Shown: positions 1 through 9,330 of the stretch, piece after piece | Layout of the letters: the number at the start of each line of letters is the position of its first letter | Numbering within the stretch: position 1 is the stretch's first letter | Assembly (NCBI RefSeq): GCF_006539525.1 | Contig: NZ_BJNE01000003.1 | Location: 186,001 to 250,000 of the forward strand | Source: Glutamicibacter nicotianae | GTDB lineage: Bacteria > Actinomycetota > Actinomycetes > Actinomycetales > Micrococcaceae | Reading direction: 5' to 3' | Length of the DNA stretch: 64,000 nt | Translations under genes and position numbers: made by a program | The notes under the pieces: model-generated | The model's database searches: none | The model's input: the letters and a program-made list of their open reading frames with translations, nothing else | What the model was told of the DNA's origin: nothing

Positions 1-386
1 ACATCGAAGAGTCCGGCGGACGCTACGTCCATGTCATCGCCGACGGCGGCATGGGCAACTCCGGCGACATCGTCAAGGCCATCGCCATGGGCGCCGACGC
101 AGTGATGCTTGGTACCGCGCTGGCCCGCGCCGATGAAGCGCCAGGCGCTGGCTACCACTGGGGCATGGAAGCTGTTCACGAGGCCAGCCCACGCGGCGAC
201 CGCGCCAAGGTCGGTACCGTCGGCTCGCTGGAGAAGGTACTGCACGGCCCATCGCATGAGACCAACGGCACCTCGAATCTGGTTGGCGCGCTGCGCCGCT
301 CGATGGCCACCACCGGCTACTCGACGCTGAAGGAGTTCCAGCGCGTCGATGTCGTGCTTTCCCCTTACGAATCGGATCGCTTCTAG
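1..386 (+). CDS. guaB3: GuaB3 family IMP dehydrogenase-related protein, 3' part only
   Basis: The gene enters from the left edge with codons starting at base 3, leaving about 127 C-terminal residues. The visible part is the end of the (beta/alpha)8 barrel: a phosphate-binding [15 protein letters not shown] segment, then [19 protein letters not shown], then [25 protein letters not shown] and the family ending [13 protein letters not shown]. That ending and the [12 protein letters not shown] motif match GuaB3, the actinobacterial paralogue of IMP dehydrogenase, better than true GuaB. Whether GuaB3 makes XMP is not settled by sequence. It sits in the usual actinobacterial order guaB3, SURF1, DUF3817, guaA, which supports the purine link. 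The catalytic cysteine loop is outside the window. Confidence 0.9.
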   Translation, partial: IEESGGRYVHVIADGGMGNSGDIVKAIAMGADAVMLGTALARADEAPGAGYHWGMEAVHEASPRGDRAKVGTVGSLEKVLHGPSHETNGTSNLVGALRRSMATTGYSTLKEFQRVDVVLSPYESDRF

Positions 387-397
387 CGGATCTCGAT

Positions 398-431
398 CTG
401 GCCCCGTTCTTCTGCTGAAGGGCGGGGCCAG
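398..431 (+). terminator. Hairpin after guaB3
   Basis: A 9-bp perfect inverted repeat, CTGGCCCCG at 398-406 with CGGGGCCAG at 423-431, lies 11 bases after the guaB3 stop. There is no T run, so it is either a weak or Rho-assisted terminator or an RNA-stabilising hairpin. Confidence 0.5.
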
Positions 432-560
432 TGCCATGTGCACGCTGGGTCTCAACGAATGGATAAGCAAGTTGGTTCCACCAGCGGAAAATAAGGCAAC
501 AGGGCTAATCTCACGCCCTTGCATTTCGAGTTCTACGCCAAATAGAAGTACCGTTAGAGT

Positions 561-1370
561 GTGCTTAAAACCGCTCTGAAGCCCAAATGGATCGCCGCCC
601 TGCTTGCCGCGCTAGCGATCGCCACCGGATTCGTCCTGCTCTCCGGATGGCAGTTTGGCGCCTCCGAAACCGAGCCGCCGGTCAAGATCGACAAGACCGA
701 GAAGCCGGTTGCGCTGATCGAGCATCAGGAAGTCGGCAAGGAACTGCTGGGCATCAAGGCAGACCAGATCATCACCATGGAGGGCGAATTCGTCCCCGGC
801 ACCGATCAGCTGATTTCGCCGCGGCTCAATGGGGAACAGCGCGGTGTCTGGGTGGTCACCGAGTTCAAGGTCGAGGGCGCGGACAAGGACGCCGGCATCG
901 CCGTGGTACGCGGCTGGCAGCCTGAAGCAACCAAGCCTGCACCGGCACCGGAGGGCGATCTGGAAATCACCGGCCGCCTGCTGCCAAGCGAAGGCCCGGA
1001 ATTCCGCGTGGACCTGCGCAGCCCGACGCTGCCTACGGTCGCCTCGGCGCAGCTGGCGAATATCTGGGATTCGATCCTCTATGAAGGATTCGTCTCGGCC
1101 CACGAAATCACCACGGCCAAGGGCGAGGCCGCAACGCAGGCGGGCCTGGAGCTCGTCCATGTCGGCCCGCAGCCCCAAGAAGGCCAGATCAACTGGCTGA
1201 ACGTCTTCTACGGCCTGGAATGGGTTCTCTTCGCAGGCTTCGCCATCTTCCTCTGGTACCGCATGGTGCGCGATGACTACCAGCGAGACCTTGACGAGAT
1301 TGCTGAGCGCGCCGCCGAAGCACATCACAAGGGCGGCAATGCCACCCAGGCTGGCAACAGCAACGAATAG
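561..1370 (+). CDS. SURF1 family cytochrome oxidase biogenesis protein
   Basis: A 269-residue membrane protein of the SURF1 family, which assists assembly (heme a insertion) of cytochrome c oxidase. One transmembrane helix lies near residues 10-28, ending in the SGWQ family motif, and a second near residues 211-236 (YGLEWVLFAGFAIFLWYRM), with an extracytoplasmic domain between them. The RGWQP segment around residue 115 matches the SURF1 core RGW signature. The C-terminus is a charged cytoplasmic tail. The start is GTG at 561; no strong Shine-Dalgarno sequence is visible upstream. It is followed after 50 bases by the DUF3817 gene, a pairing common near guaA in Micrococcales. Confidence 0.85.
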   Translation: MLKTALKPKWIAALLAALAIATGFVLLSGWQFGASETEPPVKIDKTEKPVALIEHQEVGKELLGIKADQIITMEGEFVPGTDQLISPRLNGEQRGVWVVTEFKVEGADKDAGIAVVRGWQPEATKPAPAPEGDLEITGRLLPSEGPEFRVDLRSPTLPTVASAQLANIWDSILYEGFVSAHEITTAKGEAATQAGLELVHVGPQPQEGQINWLNVFYGLEWVLFAGFAIFLWYRMVRDDYQRDLDEIAERAAEAHHKGGNATQAGNSNE

Positions 1371-1420
1371 CATTTCACGCACACCGCACTTCTTACCGAA
1401 ATCGGAAGGAACCACCAACG

Positions 1421-1885
1421 ATGTCCAGCACCACCCCGGCACCGAAGCCCCGGAAATTCGGCGGCACACCTAAGCAGATCCGTGCAGCCGCGAACTTCTA
1501 CAAGGTCTTCGCCTACGTCACCGGCGTGATGCTGCTGCTGCTCGTGCTGGAAATGATCTTCAAGTACTTCTGGTCCTTGGAACTGTTCGTGGGCGGCACC
1601 CTGGTGGATGGCACGTCCAACGCCATCGGAATGTACAACCGCGCAGAGGTGGCCGGGGGACTGAACCTCTCGCTGGGCATCCTGATTGCGCACGGCTGGC
1701 TCTACGTGGTGTACCTGTTTGCAGACTTCCGCCTGTGGTCGCTGATGCGCTGGCCGTTCATGCGCTTCATTACGATTGCGCTGGGCGGCGTGGTTCCATT
1801 CCTGTCCTTCTGGACCGAAGCCAAGGTGCACGCTGAAGTTGATCGCGAGCTGGCGGCCCATCCGAAGGCGGCCAAGCGCTACTGA
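1421..1885 (+). CDS. DUF3817 domain membrane protein
   Basis: A 154-residue protein with an Ala/Pro-rich cytoplasmic N-terminus and three hydrophobic segments (about residues 27-50, 85-107 and 115-135). The first helix begins FYKVFAYVTGVMLLLLVLEM and the second contains IAHGWLYVVYLFADF; this arrangement is typical of DUF3817, a family of unknown function in actinobacterial membranes. GGAAGGA at about 1404-1410 is a good ribosome binding site for the ATG at 1421. Its constant position before guaA in relatives is known, but no functional link is established. A very strong hairpin terminator follows. Confidence 0.85.
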   Translation: MSSTTPAPKPRKFGGTPKQIRAAANFYKVFAYVTGVMLLLLVLEMIFKYFWSLELFVGGTLVDGTSNAIGMYNRAEVAGGLNLSLGILIAHGWLYVVYLFADFRLWSLMRWPFMRFITIALGGVVPFLSFWTEAKVHAEVDRELAAHPKAAKRY

Positions 1886-1904
1886 CACTGCAGCGCAGTG
1901 CATT

Positions 1905-1953
1905 GCAAGGGCGGATCGGTTCATCCCAGGTGAACCGATCCGCCCTTGCTTTT
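1905..1953 (+). terminator. Strong intrinsic terminator after the DUF3817 gene
   Basis: A 19-bp perfect inverted repeat, 1905-1923 with 1931-1949, has a 7-base loop and runs straight into TTTT at 1950-1953. It separates the SURF1/DUF3817 unit from guaA. Confidence 0.9.
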
Positions 1954-2017
1954 GCCAAAAATGCACTTGGTGACGCTGATGACATCACCTTGGCTGTTTC
2001 GCGCGCAGTGAACCGCG

Positions 2018-2030
2018 TAGACTGTAACGG
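2018..2030 (+). promoter_or_regulatory. -10 element for a leaderless guaA transcript
   Basis: TAGACT at 2018-2023 is followed by exactly six bases and the GTG start of guaA at 2030. No Shine-Dalgarno sequence is present. This places +1 at the start codon. The -35 region is not consensus. Confidence 0.6.
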
Positions 2031-3616
2031 TGACTACTGCTCCCCTCAATCCAGAACATAAGCCGGTTCTGGTCGTCGACTACGGGGCCCAATACGCGCA
2101 GCTCATTGCTCGCCGCGTACGCGAGGCCCGTGTGTACTCGGAGATCGTTCCGCACACCCTGTCCACCGAAGCCATCCTGGCCAAGAACCCTGCTGCGATC
2201 ATCCTTTCCGGTGGTCCTTCCAGCGTCTATGCCGATGGCGCCCCTTCCGTAGGGGCCGACCTGTTCGAGGCCGGCGTCCCGGTCCTGGGCATCTGCTACG
2301 GCTTCCAGGCCATGGCCAACGCCCTGGGCGGCACCGTGGCCGAGACCGGCCTGCGCGAGTACGGCCGCACCGCAACCACCTTCGAGGGCGAAGCCCGCTC
2401 CATCCTGGCAGGCGCCGCACAGGCGCCTACCGTCTGGATGAGCCACGGCGACGCCGTCTCCCAGGCGCCGGAAGGCTTCGAGGTCCTGGCCACCACCGCC
2501 GGTGCTCCAGTGGCGGCGTTCGCCAACGAAGCCAAGCGCCTGTACGGCGTGCAGTGGCACCCGGAGGTGAAGCACTGCGAGTACGGCCAGGACGTCCTGG
2601 AGAACTTCCTGTACAACGGTGCTGGCCTGAAGGGCGACTGGACCGCGGACAACATCGCTGACGAGCAGATCGAGCGCATCCGCGCTCAGGTCGGCACCGG
2701 CAAGGCCATCTGCGGCCTGTCCGGCGGCGTGGACTCCGCTGTGGCAGCTGCCCTGGTGCAGCGCGCCATCGGCGACCAGCTCACCTGCGTGTTCGTGAAC
2801 CACGGCCTGCTGCGCGAAGGCGAAGCCGAGCAGGTTGAGAAGGACTTCGTCGCTTCCACCGGCGCCAAGCTGTACATTGCCGACGAGCGCGAGCGCTTCC
2901 TGACCGCTCTGGACGGTGTCACCGACCCGGAGACCAAGCGCAAAATCATCGGCCGCGAATTCATTCGCGCGTTCGAAGCAGCCGAAGCTGCGATCATCGC
3001 CGAGGCCGCTTCCGAGGGCGAGCCGGTGAAGTTCCTGGTCCAGGGCACCCTGTACCCGGACATCGTCGAGTCCGGCGGCGGCGAAGGCACCTCCAACATC
3101 AAGAGCCACCACAACGTGGGCGGCCTGCCAGAGGATCTGCAGTTCGAACTCGTCGAGCCGCTGCGCACCCTGTTCAAGGACGAAGTGCGCGCCGTGGGCC
3201 GCGAGCTGGGCTTGCCTGAGGAAATCGTTGGCCGCCAGCCGTTCCCCGGCCCGGGCCTGGGCATCCGCATCATCGGTGCGGTCAACGAGGAGCGCCTGAC
3301 CATCCTGCGCAAGGCCGACGCGATTGCCCGCGCCGAGCTGACCGCCGCAGGCTTGGACGACGAGGTCTGGCAGATGCCGGTAGTGCTGCTCGCCGACGTG
3401 CGCTCGGTTGGCGTTCAGGGCGATCACCGCACCTACGGCCACCCGATCGTGCTGCGTCCGGTATCCTCCGAAGATGCCATGACCGCCGACTGGTCGCACC
3501 TGCCATACGATCTGCTCTCGAAGATCTCCAATCGCATCACCAATGAGGTCGATGGGGTGAACCGCGTGGTGCTGGACGTCACCTCCAAGCCACCAGGAAC
3601 CATCGAGTGGGAGTAA
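2030..3616 (+). CDS. guaA: GMP synthase (glutamine-hydrolysing)
   Basis: A 528-residue enzyme, normal length, converting XMP to GMP with ATP and glutamine in the cytoplasm. The class I glutamine amidotransferase domain comes first: nucleophile Cys89 in GICYGFQ, and His177 and Glu179 in QWHPEV. The ATP-pyrophosphatase domain follows with the P-loop SGGVDSAV beginning at Ser231, then the dimerisation domain with [13 protein letters not shown] and the C-terminal KPPGTIEWE that is invariant in GuaA. The start is GTG at 2030, fixed by the [21 protein letters not shown] start of homology and by a promoter hexamer that predicts a leaderless message. It is followed by a strong terminator and is monocistronic. 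Confidence 0.97.
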   Translation: MTTAPLNPEHKPVLVVDYGAQYAQLIARRVREARVYSEIVPHTLSTEAILAKNPAAIILSGGPSSVYADGAPSVGADLFEAGVPVLGICYGFQAMANALGGTVAETGLREYGRTATTFEGEARSILAGAAQAPTVWMSHGDAVSQAPEGFEVLATTAGAPVAAFANEAKRLYGVQWHPEVKHCEYGQDVLENFLYNGAGLKGDWTADNIADEQIERIRAQVGTGKAICGLSGGVDSAVAAALVQRAIGDQLTCVFVNHGLLREGEAEQVEKDFVASTGAKLYIADERERFLTALDGVTDPETKRKIIGREFIRAFEAAEAAIIAEAASEGEPVKFLVQGTLYPDIVESGGGEGTSNIKSHHNVGGLPEDLQFELVEPLRTLFKDEVRAVGRELGLPEEIVGRQPFPGPGLGIRIIGAVNEERLTILRKADAIARAELTAAGLDDEVWQMPVVLLADVRSVGVQGDHRTYGHPIVLRPVSSEDAMTADWSHLPYDLLSKISNRITNEVDGVNRVVLDVTSKPPGTIEWE

Positions 3617-3633
3617 TCCCGTAGCCTGGAATT

Positions 3634-3680
3634 CCCCTGCCTGCTGCCGCGCTTGCGGCAACAGGCAGGGGATTTTTTTG
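3634..3680 (+). terminator. Intrinsic terminator of guaA
   Basis: CCCCTGCCTG at 3634-3643 pairs with CAGGCAGGGG at 3662-3671, with an inner TGCCGC/GCGGCA stem and one mismatch, then a run of seven T. Confidence 0.92.
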
Positions 3681-4016
3681 TGTTCTGACGCGCGGAACCC
3701 TCTTGAGTGTCAAGACAGCGTCGCGAAGCAGACATCGTAATTGTAGGGGGCCGCAAGCGCAACATGGCCAATGGGCGCAGATCGTGCACGAGAGCGCTGG
3801 CCACGCGCCACGGCTTCATGAAATCGCGCATCCAATATTCGCAGTTTGCTGAGCGAGGCCCATAAGCGAACACCGCGAGCATGAGCTTGCGCATCCCGCG
3901 GATAAAACGTGTTTCGCGCACCGGTTCTGCACTGTCGGTGCACTACGTTAGAAAGAGGCGTATCTGCACCTGTGGTGCGCCCGAATGTGGTCGGTTCAGT
4001 GAAGGGAATGACTGTC
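3681..4016. other. Intergenic region between guaA and the helicase-like gene
   Basis: About 336 bases with no gene I can support. The minus strand is open through 3710-3921, but neither minus-strand reading resembles a known family. The last 16 bases carry the GAAGGGA site used by the next gene. Promoter elements for that gene must lie here, but none is convincing. Confidence 0.4.
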
Positions 4017-7000
4017 GTGACTAGTGGACAGAATGCTGCCGCCGAGCGTGTAGCTGCCTGGGTTAAATCGCTGGGGCAGAGTGCCGGGGCGGATACGACC
4101 CTGCGGTTTGCTCCGTCGACCTCCAATAGCATCGACATAACCCATGCCAATCCATCGGGCTTGGCCCAGTTCCTTGCCGGGCGGAGAACCCGCCTGTCCA
4201 CCCTGCTGCATGATGCGGACCAGTACGCCACCGCGCGCCGCACCGCCCGTGCGCTGTCGGCCAAGATCAGTGAACTGTGGGAAGAACGCGGCATCGATGT
4301 CGGCTACCTGGCCGCCGGTGTCGCCAACTGGCGTGCCGTCCATGATGGCAAGAGCGAGCCGGTTTCCGCTCCCATCATGCTCGGACGCATCACCCTGGCC
4401 AAGCACGTGGATGCCGACGACTACGACCTGCAGCTCGTTGGACGCGCTACCGTATCCCCGGCGTTCGTGCGACAGTTCGAGGCCGACCACAACGCCAAGG
4501 TCGACGTCGACGCCGTTGATGCTGCCGCCTATTCCATCGCCCGCTTTGATCCGGTCCGGGGCATGGATGCCCTGCGCCACCAGATGGCCGAGGTCCCCGG
4601 CGTAGTCGTGGGCCACCGCCTGCTGCTCTCCACCTTCTCCGAACTGATGGACCCGGCAGACCCGGCGAAGCTCAACGGCTCCCACCCGGTTATCGAGGCA
4701 CTGATCCGCTATGACACCGTGGTAAAGCAGGCAGGGAACAGCCAAAGCAGCAAGACTTCGGAGGCGCTGGCCAACCTGGTGGCTTCAAAGCCGGGCGCCG
4801 CGAAGCCCGAGGATTCGAAAGCCGAAGGATCGAAGCCCGAGGACGCCACCGAGGATCCTGCTGCAAAGAAGCAGGACGGGCAGCCAGCCGCGCAGGCTGC
4901 CGAGGCCAAGGGCAATGAAGGCTCCGGTTCGAGGCTGAGCCGCGTGAAGAACATCCTTAAGGAAAGCGCTCGCTCGCGGAAGCAGGGCGCAGTCTCCGAG
5001 GAATCGTCGGCCCGCAAGGTCCACACCGGAACCACGACCATTGCCAAGTCTTCTGACGACCGCGATCCGGAAGACGAGCTGTTCCTGCTGGACGCCGATG
5101 AATCCCAGTCCAAGATGCTCGACTACATCGCCGCCGGCGAATCGGTGGCCATCAATGCCGCCGCCGGCACCGGTGCCACCCAGACCGCATTGAATGCAGC
5201 CGCGCTGCTGGCTGCCCAGGGCAAGCGCGTGCTGGTCGTTGCCGAGCAGCGCTCCGCCGCCGAGGAATTCGTGTCTCGCTTCAACGAGCAGCTGGATGCC
5301 GGCAGCATGCTGCTGGAACCGAATGAGGATCCCGAAGCGCTGCGCGCCATGCTCACCAAGGCGATCCTGCGCAATGAACGCGCCGCCGAGCCGCAGCTGG
5401 GCTCCATGTTCAAGCGCCTGCGCGAATCCCGCCATGCGTTGCACGAGCATGTGAAGTCGCTGCACTCGGTCCGCAGCCGCTGGGGCTGCTCGCCGTACCA
5501 GGCGATGCAGGAGCTGGCACGCCTCTCCGCACTGGAACCAGCGCCATCCACCACCGTGCGCCTGAAACGTTCGGTGCTCGATTCCATGGGCCAACGCGGA
5601 CATGTTGCCGCGCAGCTCAAGCGCGCCGCCCAGCTCGGCGCCTTCTCCAAGGTGCACACCACCAGCCCTTGGCACGGTGCTCCGCTGCGCAACACCGAAG
5701 CCACCGAGAAGGCCCTGAACCTGGCCAGCGGCCTGGGTCGCGACCTGCCAATCCTGCATGACCACATGCTGCAGATTGCCGAGCGTTCGCAGATCCGGCT
5801 GGAAGAAAGCTACGACAAGTGGGGAGACCAGCTGCAGCTGCTGGTCGCCGTCCGCGGCTCGCTGGACAAATTCGAAGCCGATATCTTCGAGGGCGATATC
5901 GACGATTTGATCGCCGCCACCGCAACCAGCGCATGGCGCCGTGAACACGGCGTCGAGATGGGTTCGATTGTCCGTTCCCGGCTGCGCAAGATCGCCAAGG
6001 AATACGTCCGTCCAGGCATGCACGTCGCCGACCTGCAGTCCGCACTGCAAGCCGTATCGGTCCAGCGCGATGCGTGGCGAGCCATCGCCACAAGCCAGCG
6101 CAACCCCCAGGTCCCGGGCGGACTGCTGGATGTCGAGGCCGGCTACCATGACGCCGGTGCCCGCATCGACAAGCTGGCCGAAATGCTGCCATCCTCCCTG
6201 GGCTCGCGCCTGCGCGAAATGCCGATCAAGGAACTGCTCTCGGTGATCGCCTCGCTGGTTGAACGCCGCGAGGACCTGGGAGAGCTGCCCGAACGCACGC
6301 TGACCTCCGAGCAGCTGGCCGAAGCCGGTCTCGGCGATTTGCTCGATGACTTCGCCGAACGCGAGATCGACGCCGACCAGGTAGACAGTGAATTGGAACT
6401 TGCCTGGTGGCAGTCCGTGCTGGACGCCATGATCTCAGGCGATGACTTCCTTGCCATGAACGACGGATCCAAGCTGGAGAAGATCGAAGCGGACTACCGG
6501 CTGGCTGACGGTGCGCATATCGCCGCCGGACCGCAGCGCATCCGCTGGGCGCTGGCCCGGAACTGGAAGGCCGCGCTGGCTGACCACCGTGCCGGATCGC
6601 GGGCGCTGCGCGAGATGCTCAAGGGCGGAACCCCGAGCATTGCAGGGTTGCTGGATCTTGGCGCGCCGCTGGCCAATTCGCTGACTCCTGTCATCGTTTC
6701 GGCTCCGCTGCTGCTGGGCAGCGCTCTGCCGGAGGACACGAAGTTCGATGCCGTCATCCTGCTTGAAGCCAACTACCTGACCCTGCGGGAAGTCCTGGAT
6801 GCGATCCGCCGCTCCGAGCAGGTCATTGCCATCGGCGATGAAATGCTCGGTGGCCCGAAGCGCTTCGAAGTCTCCGTGGACCCCACCGCCCGTGTTCGCG
6901 AGCAGGGCGTGGACCGTTCCGCGCTGGAAGCGCTGAACAAGGTGCTGGTCACCGGTTCGCTGTCCACCGTGTACCGCGGAATCGACGAAGGCCTGGTGGA

Positions 7001-8240
7001 ACAGCTGTCCACCACCTACTACGACGCTGCGCTCTCGCGCCTGCCAATGGCGGTGAACCTCACCGGCAACTCGTCGCTGCTGCGCGGCGAATATGTCCCG
7101 GATGCCACCGGATCGCTGTCCAGCAGCGAAGACGGCGTGCAGACCACCGCCGCTGAAGTGGCGCGGGTAGTGGATTTGGTCTTCGAGCATTTCAAGAACC
7201 ACGGCGGAGAATCGCTGGCGGTCATTGCCTCGAACCGCAGCCATGCCTCGGCCATCGCCGAAGCGATCCGTGTCCAGCTGCCAAACCACAAGTACGCGAT
7301 GGAGCACCTGCGCTCCAAGCGCGAACCGTTCGTGGTGACCACCATGGACCGGCTGATCGGCCTGCGCCGGGATTCGGTGATCTTCGCCTGGGGCTACGGA
7401 CGTACCCCGCACGGCAAGACGCTGCACGAATTCGGCGCCTTGTCCCGCGAGGGCGGCGAGCAGCTGTTCGTCGCCGCGATGACCCGATCGCGCACCCGCA
7501 TGACCCTGGTTTCCAGTCTGCTGCCGGAAGACGTCGACCTGAACCGCGTCTACCGCGGAGCCCGCCAGTTCTTCGAGCTGTTCGGACGCGTGCAGGCCGG
7601 GGATTCCGGAGTCAGCTCGATGCGAAACCCGCGCTTCGACCCATTGGTCTCGGATCTTGCCCGCCGCTTGCGCGAAAGCGGTGCGATCGTTTCCGAGGAC
7701 TACCGTGGCGTGCTGGATTTGTCGGCACATGCCTACGACTCGGCGCACACCGGCATCCGCCCGCTGGCCGTGGTCTACGACGGCACCGAGCACTATGCGG
7801 GCCTGACCGTGCGTGAGCGCAGCCGCCTGCGCCCGGAATTCTTCGAGAAGCACGGCTGGCGTTATGTTCCGCTGTGGACCATCGATGTCTTCACCGACCC
7901 GGGTGCTGTCGCCGATCGCCTGGCCCATGCCCTGGGCCTGAAAAAGACGACGGCTGCTGAACAGCCATCGGCCCGCAGCGGCATGGCCGCCGCTCGACCA
8001 GTCTCGGCCCGTGAAGTCACCACCGAGCCGGAGGCGCCGAAGGAAAAATCGAAACTGCTGAAGTCCACCAAGACGCGCCAGGAACCCAAGGCAGAGAGCA
8101 AGCAGGAAGCAGCGGTTGCTGACAGCGCGGCCAAGGCCGGAACCGAGTCGCCTGCCAAGGACAATGCAGGCAAGCCGGTGACCCCAGCACCTGTGCCAGC
8201 CACCAGCAAGATCGATGAATCGGAACCGAAGAAGCCATGA
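4017..8240 (+). CDS. Giant SF1 helicase-like protein with degenerate ATPase and nuclease motifs
   Basis: A protein of 1,407 residues from GTG 4017, chosen because GAAGGGA at 4001-4007 is well spaced for it and too close to ATG 4008. Domains in order: an N-terminal alpha/beta region; an Ala/Lys/Glu/Pro-rich linker (about 245-340) with repeated KPED-type units; a P-loop NTPase region beginning FLLDADESQ; a long alpha-helical insertion; C-terminal helicase motifs (LFVAAMTRSRTRMTLVSSL); a Vsr/PD-(D/E)XK-like end (VVYDGTEHYAGLTVRERSRLRPEFF...GWRYVPLWTIDVF); and a Lys/Pro/Ala tail. The Walker A motif reads AGTGATQT near residues 383-390 with Ala387 where lysine is expected. Walker B reads ILLEAN near 914-919 instead of xxxDEAS, and the nuclease ECDG motif is VYDG. 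The fold is helicase-like, but catalysis is doubtful. Its stop overlaps the next start. Confidence 0.8.
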   Translation: MTSGQNAAAERVAAWVKSLGQSAGADTTLRFAPSTSNSIDITHANPSGLAQFLAGRRTRLSTLLHDADQYATARRTARALSAKISELWEERGIDVGYLAAGVANWRAVHDGKSEPVSAPIMLGRITLAKHVDADDYDLQLVGRATVSPAFVRQFEADHNAKVDVDAVDAAAYSIARFDPVRGMDALRHQMAEVPGVVVGHRLLLSTFSELMDPADPAKLNGSHPVIEALIRYDTVVKQAGNSQSSKTSEALANLVASKPGAAKPEDSKAEGSKPEDATEDPAAKKQDGQPAAQAAEAKGNEGSGSRLSRVKNILKESARSRKQGAVSEESSARKVHTGTTTIAKSSDDRDPEDELFLLDADESQSKMLDYIAAGESVAINAAAGTGATQTALNAAALLAAQGKRVLVVAEQRSAAEEFVSRFNEQLDAGSMLLEPNEDPEALRAMLTKAILRNERAAEPQLGSMFKRLRESRHALHEHVKSLHSVRSRWGCSPYQAMQELARLSALEPAPSTTVRLKRSVLDSMGQRGHVAAQLKRAAQLGAFSKVHTTSPWHGAPLRNTEATEKALNLASGLGRDLPILHDHMLQIAERSQIRLEESYDKWGDQLQLLVAVRGSLDKFEADIFEGDIDDLIAATATSAWRREHGVEMGSIVRSRLRKIAKEYVRPGMHVADLQSALQAVSVQRDAWRAIATSQRNPQVPGGLLDVEAGYHDAGARIDKLAEMLPSSLGSRLREMPIKELLSVIASLVERREDLGELPERTLTSEQLAEAGLGDLLDDFAEREIDADQVDSELELAWWQSVLDAMISGDDFLAMNDGSKLEKIEADYRLADGAHIAAGPQRIRWALARNWKAALADHRAGSRALREMLKGGTPSIAGLLDLGAPLANSLTPVIVSAPLLLGSALPEDTKFDAVILLEANYLTLREVLDAIRRSEQVIAIGDEMLGGPKRFEVSVDPTARVREQGVDRSALEALNKVLVTGSLSTVYRGIDEGLVEQLSTTYYDAALSRLPMAVNLTGNSSLLRGEYVPDATGSLSSSEDGVQTTAAEVARVVDLVFEHFKNHGGESLAVIASNRSHASAIAEAIRVQLPNHKYAMEHLRSKREPFVVTTMDRLIGLRRDSVIFAWGYGRTPHGKTLHEFGALSREGGEQLFVAAMTRSRTRMTLVSSLLPEDVDLNRVYRGARQFFELFGRVQAGDSGVSSMRNPRFDPLVSDLARRLRESGAIVSEDYRGVLDLSAHAYDSAHTGIRPLAVVYDGTEHYAGLTVRERSRLRPEFFEKHGWRYVPLWTIDVFTDPGAVADRLAHALGLKKTTAAEQPSARSGMAAARPVSAREVTTEPEAPKEKSKLLKSTKTRQEPKAESKQEAAVADSAAKAGTESPAKDNAGKPVTPAPVPATSKIDESEPKKP

Positions 8241-8554
8241 CTTCTGAGCAAGAACCAACGCGCGGCCGCCGCAAGCGGCCGCGCGTTGTGGCACCGCCGC
8301 AGCATTTGGCTGCACGTGTCGAACTGACCGGCAGCTACACACCGGTGCCACATTCAGAATCCGTCAACCGTGCGCTGGCGGGCCCGCAGAGTGCCGGTGC
8401 GCCCGAGAACACGATGGCGGCAGCAGCCAAGAAGCGCACCACCGATCCGCTGGCTGATTTGCTCGCCAAGGACCAGGACCCGCGAAATTGGGGCGACTCC
8501 AAGGAAGATCTTGCTGAAACGATGAAGCGCGAGAAGCCGCCGCACTGGGGCTGA
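8237..8554 (+). CDS. Small basic protein coupled to the helicase-like gene
   Basis: A 105-residue hydrophilic protein whose ATG overlaps the TGA of the preceding gene (ATGA), so translation is coupled. The N-terminus is basic (RGRRKRPR near residues 9-16) and Pro-rich. The second half has a TTDPLADLLAKDQDPRNWGDSKEDLAETMKREKPPHWG ending split by a likely turn, with aromatic NWG and HWG motifs. I do not recognise a family. No cysteines, membrane segment or signal peptide are seen. Overlap with a 1,407-residue partner suggests the two proteins act together. It ends four bases from the convergent SAF gene. Confidence 0.75.
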   Translation: MTSEQEPTRGRRKRPRVVAPPQHLAARVELTGSYTPVPHSESVNRALAGPQSAGAPENTMAAAAKKRTTDPLADLLAKDQDPRNWGDSKEDLAETMKREKPPHWG

Positions 8555-8558
8555 ACGC

Positions 8559-9269
8559 CTAATTCACCAAGACGGCTGAAACCTTGCCGCGCGATACCGC
8601 CCCTGCCAGATCATCCGAGAGGCTGTTGGCCGCCGCAACCACGACAATCCCCTCGCCGGTCGGGGCAGCGCTGCTGAGCATGCCGAATTCAGAACCAGTG
8701 GCATTATCCGGAACCCAGAGCACCGGCACCGCTTTGGCGATGGTCTGCGAGCTGATTTCCTTCTCAAAACCGTCGCCGGTGGTCAATACAATATCCACCA
8801 ATTGCCCAGGATGCAGCAGCGTCACCGTGGCCGGGTCGCTCAGACGCAGCGGAACTGCGACGGTACCTTCCGGTGATCCGTGCAAAAGCTGCGGTCCCAC
8901 CAGCGAATAGTCGCGCAGCACCGTTCCTGCACGCAGTGCCACGGCCGCGCGTTGCCCTGCTACGGCCTCAATGCCTTCAAAGACCTCGGCATCATGCGGG
9001 TCGAGCCGCACAGTTTGCACCTGCAGCTGGTTGGCGGATATCCGGGAACCGGCAGGAATGTCGCTGAGCGCCACTACGACCTCGCGTTGGGCCAATTGCC
9101 CGGAGGAAAATACATTGAGCATGCCTGCCAAGGCGAGCAATGCGCAGGCAATGGCCAATGGCTTTCGATAGCGGCGCAACAGCTCATTGCGATTACGGAC
9201 CGGCCTGATTTTCGGCTTGGGAATCACCGGAGGACGGGGCGCGGCTTGGGTCCTGGAGAAGTAGCTCAT
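8559..9269 (-). CDS. SAF domain membrane-anchored protein (CpaB/FlgA-like)
   Basis: A 236-residue protein starting at ATG 9269, where GGGGAT precedes the start and homology begins; a longer open frame to 9425 lacks family features. A Pro/Arg-rich cytoplasmic N-terminus leads to one transmembrane helix (about 37-53, KPLAIACALLALAGMLNVF). The extracytoplasmic SAF domain then follows: VVVALSDIPAGSRISANQLQ, VAGQRAAVALRAGTVL, and PLRLSDPATVTLLHPGQLVDIV, as in the RcpC/CpaB branch. CpaB-type proteins serve pilus assembly, but no pilus genes are nearby, so the role is open. It lies downstream of the folate cyclo-ligase on the same strand, a common actinobacterial neighbour. Confidence 0.8.
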   Translation of the reverse strand: MSYFSRTQAAPRPPVIPKPKIRPVRNRNELLRRYRKPLAIACALLALAGMLNVFSSGQLAQREVVVALSDIPAGSRISANQLQVQTVRLDPHDAEVFEGIEAVAGQRAAVALRAGTVLRDYSLVGPQLLHGSPEGTVAVPLRLSDPATVTLLHPGQLVDIVLTTGDGFEKEISSQTIAKAVPVLWVPDNATGSEFGMLSSAAPTGEGIVVVAAANSLSDDLAGAVSRGKVSAVLVN

Positions 9270-9330
9270 ATCCCCATGCAACCTGCCAGCACGGGAACCC
9301 GTGGCCCGCCGCCCGCGAGCTGTGGGTAAA

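Noticed and set aside
1985-3661. Long open frame opposite guaA
   Set aside because: It mirrors guaA codons in a GC-rich genome and has no recognisable domain; guaA is certain.
6435-8351. Long open frame opposite the helicase-like gene
   Set aside because: Antisense shadow with Arg/Gly/Gln-rich composition; no family features and no ribosome binding site.
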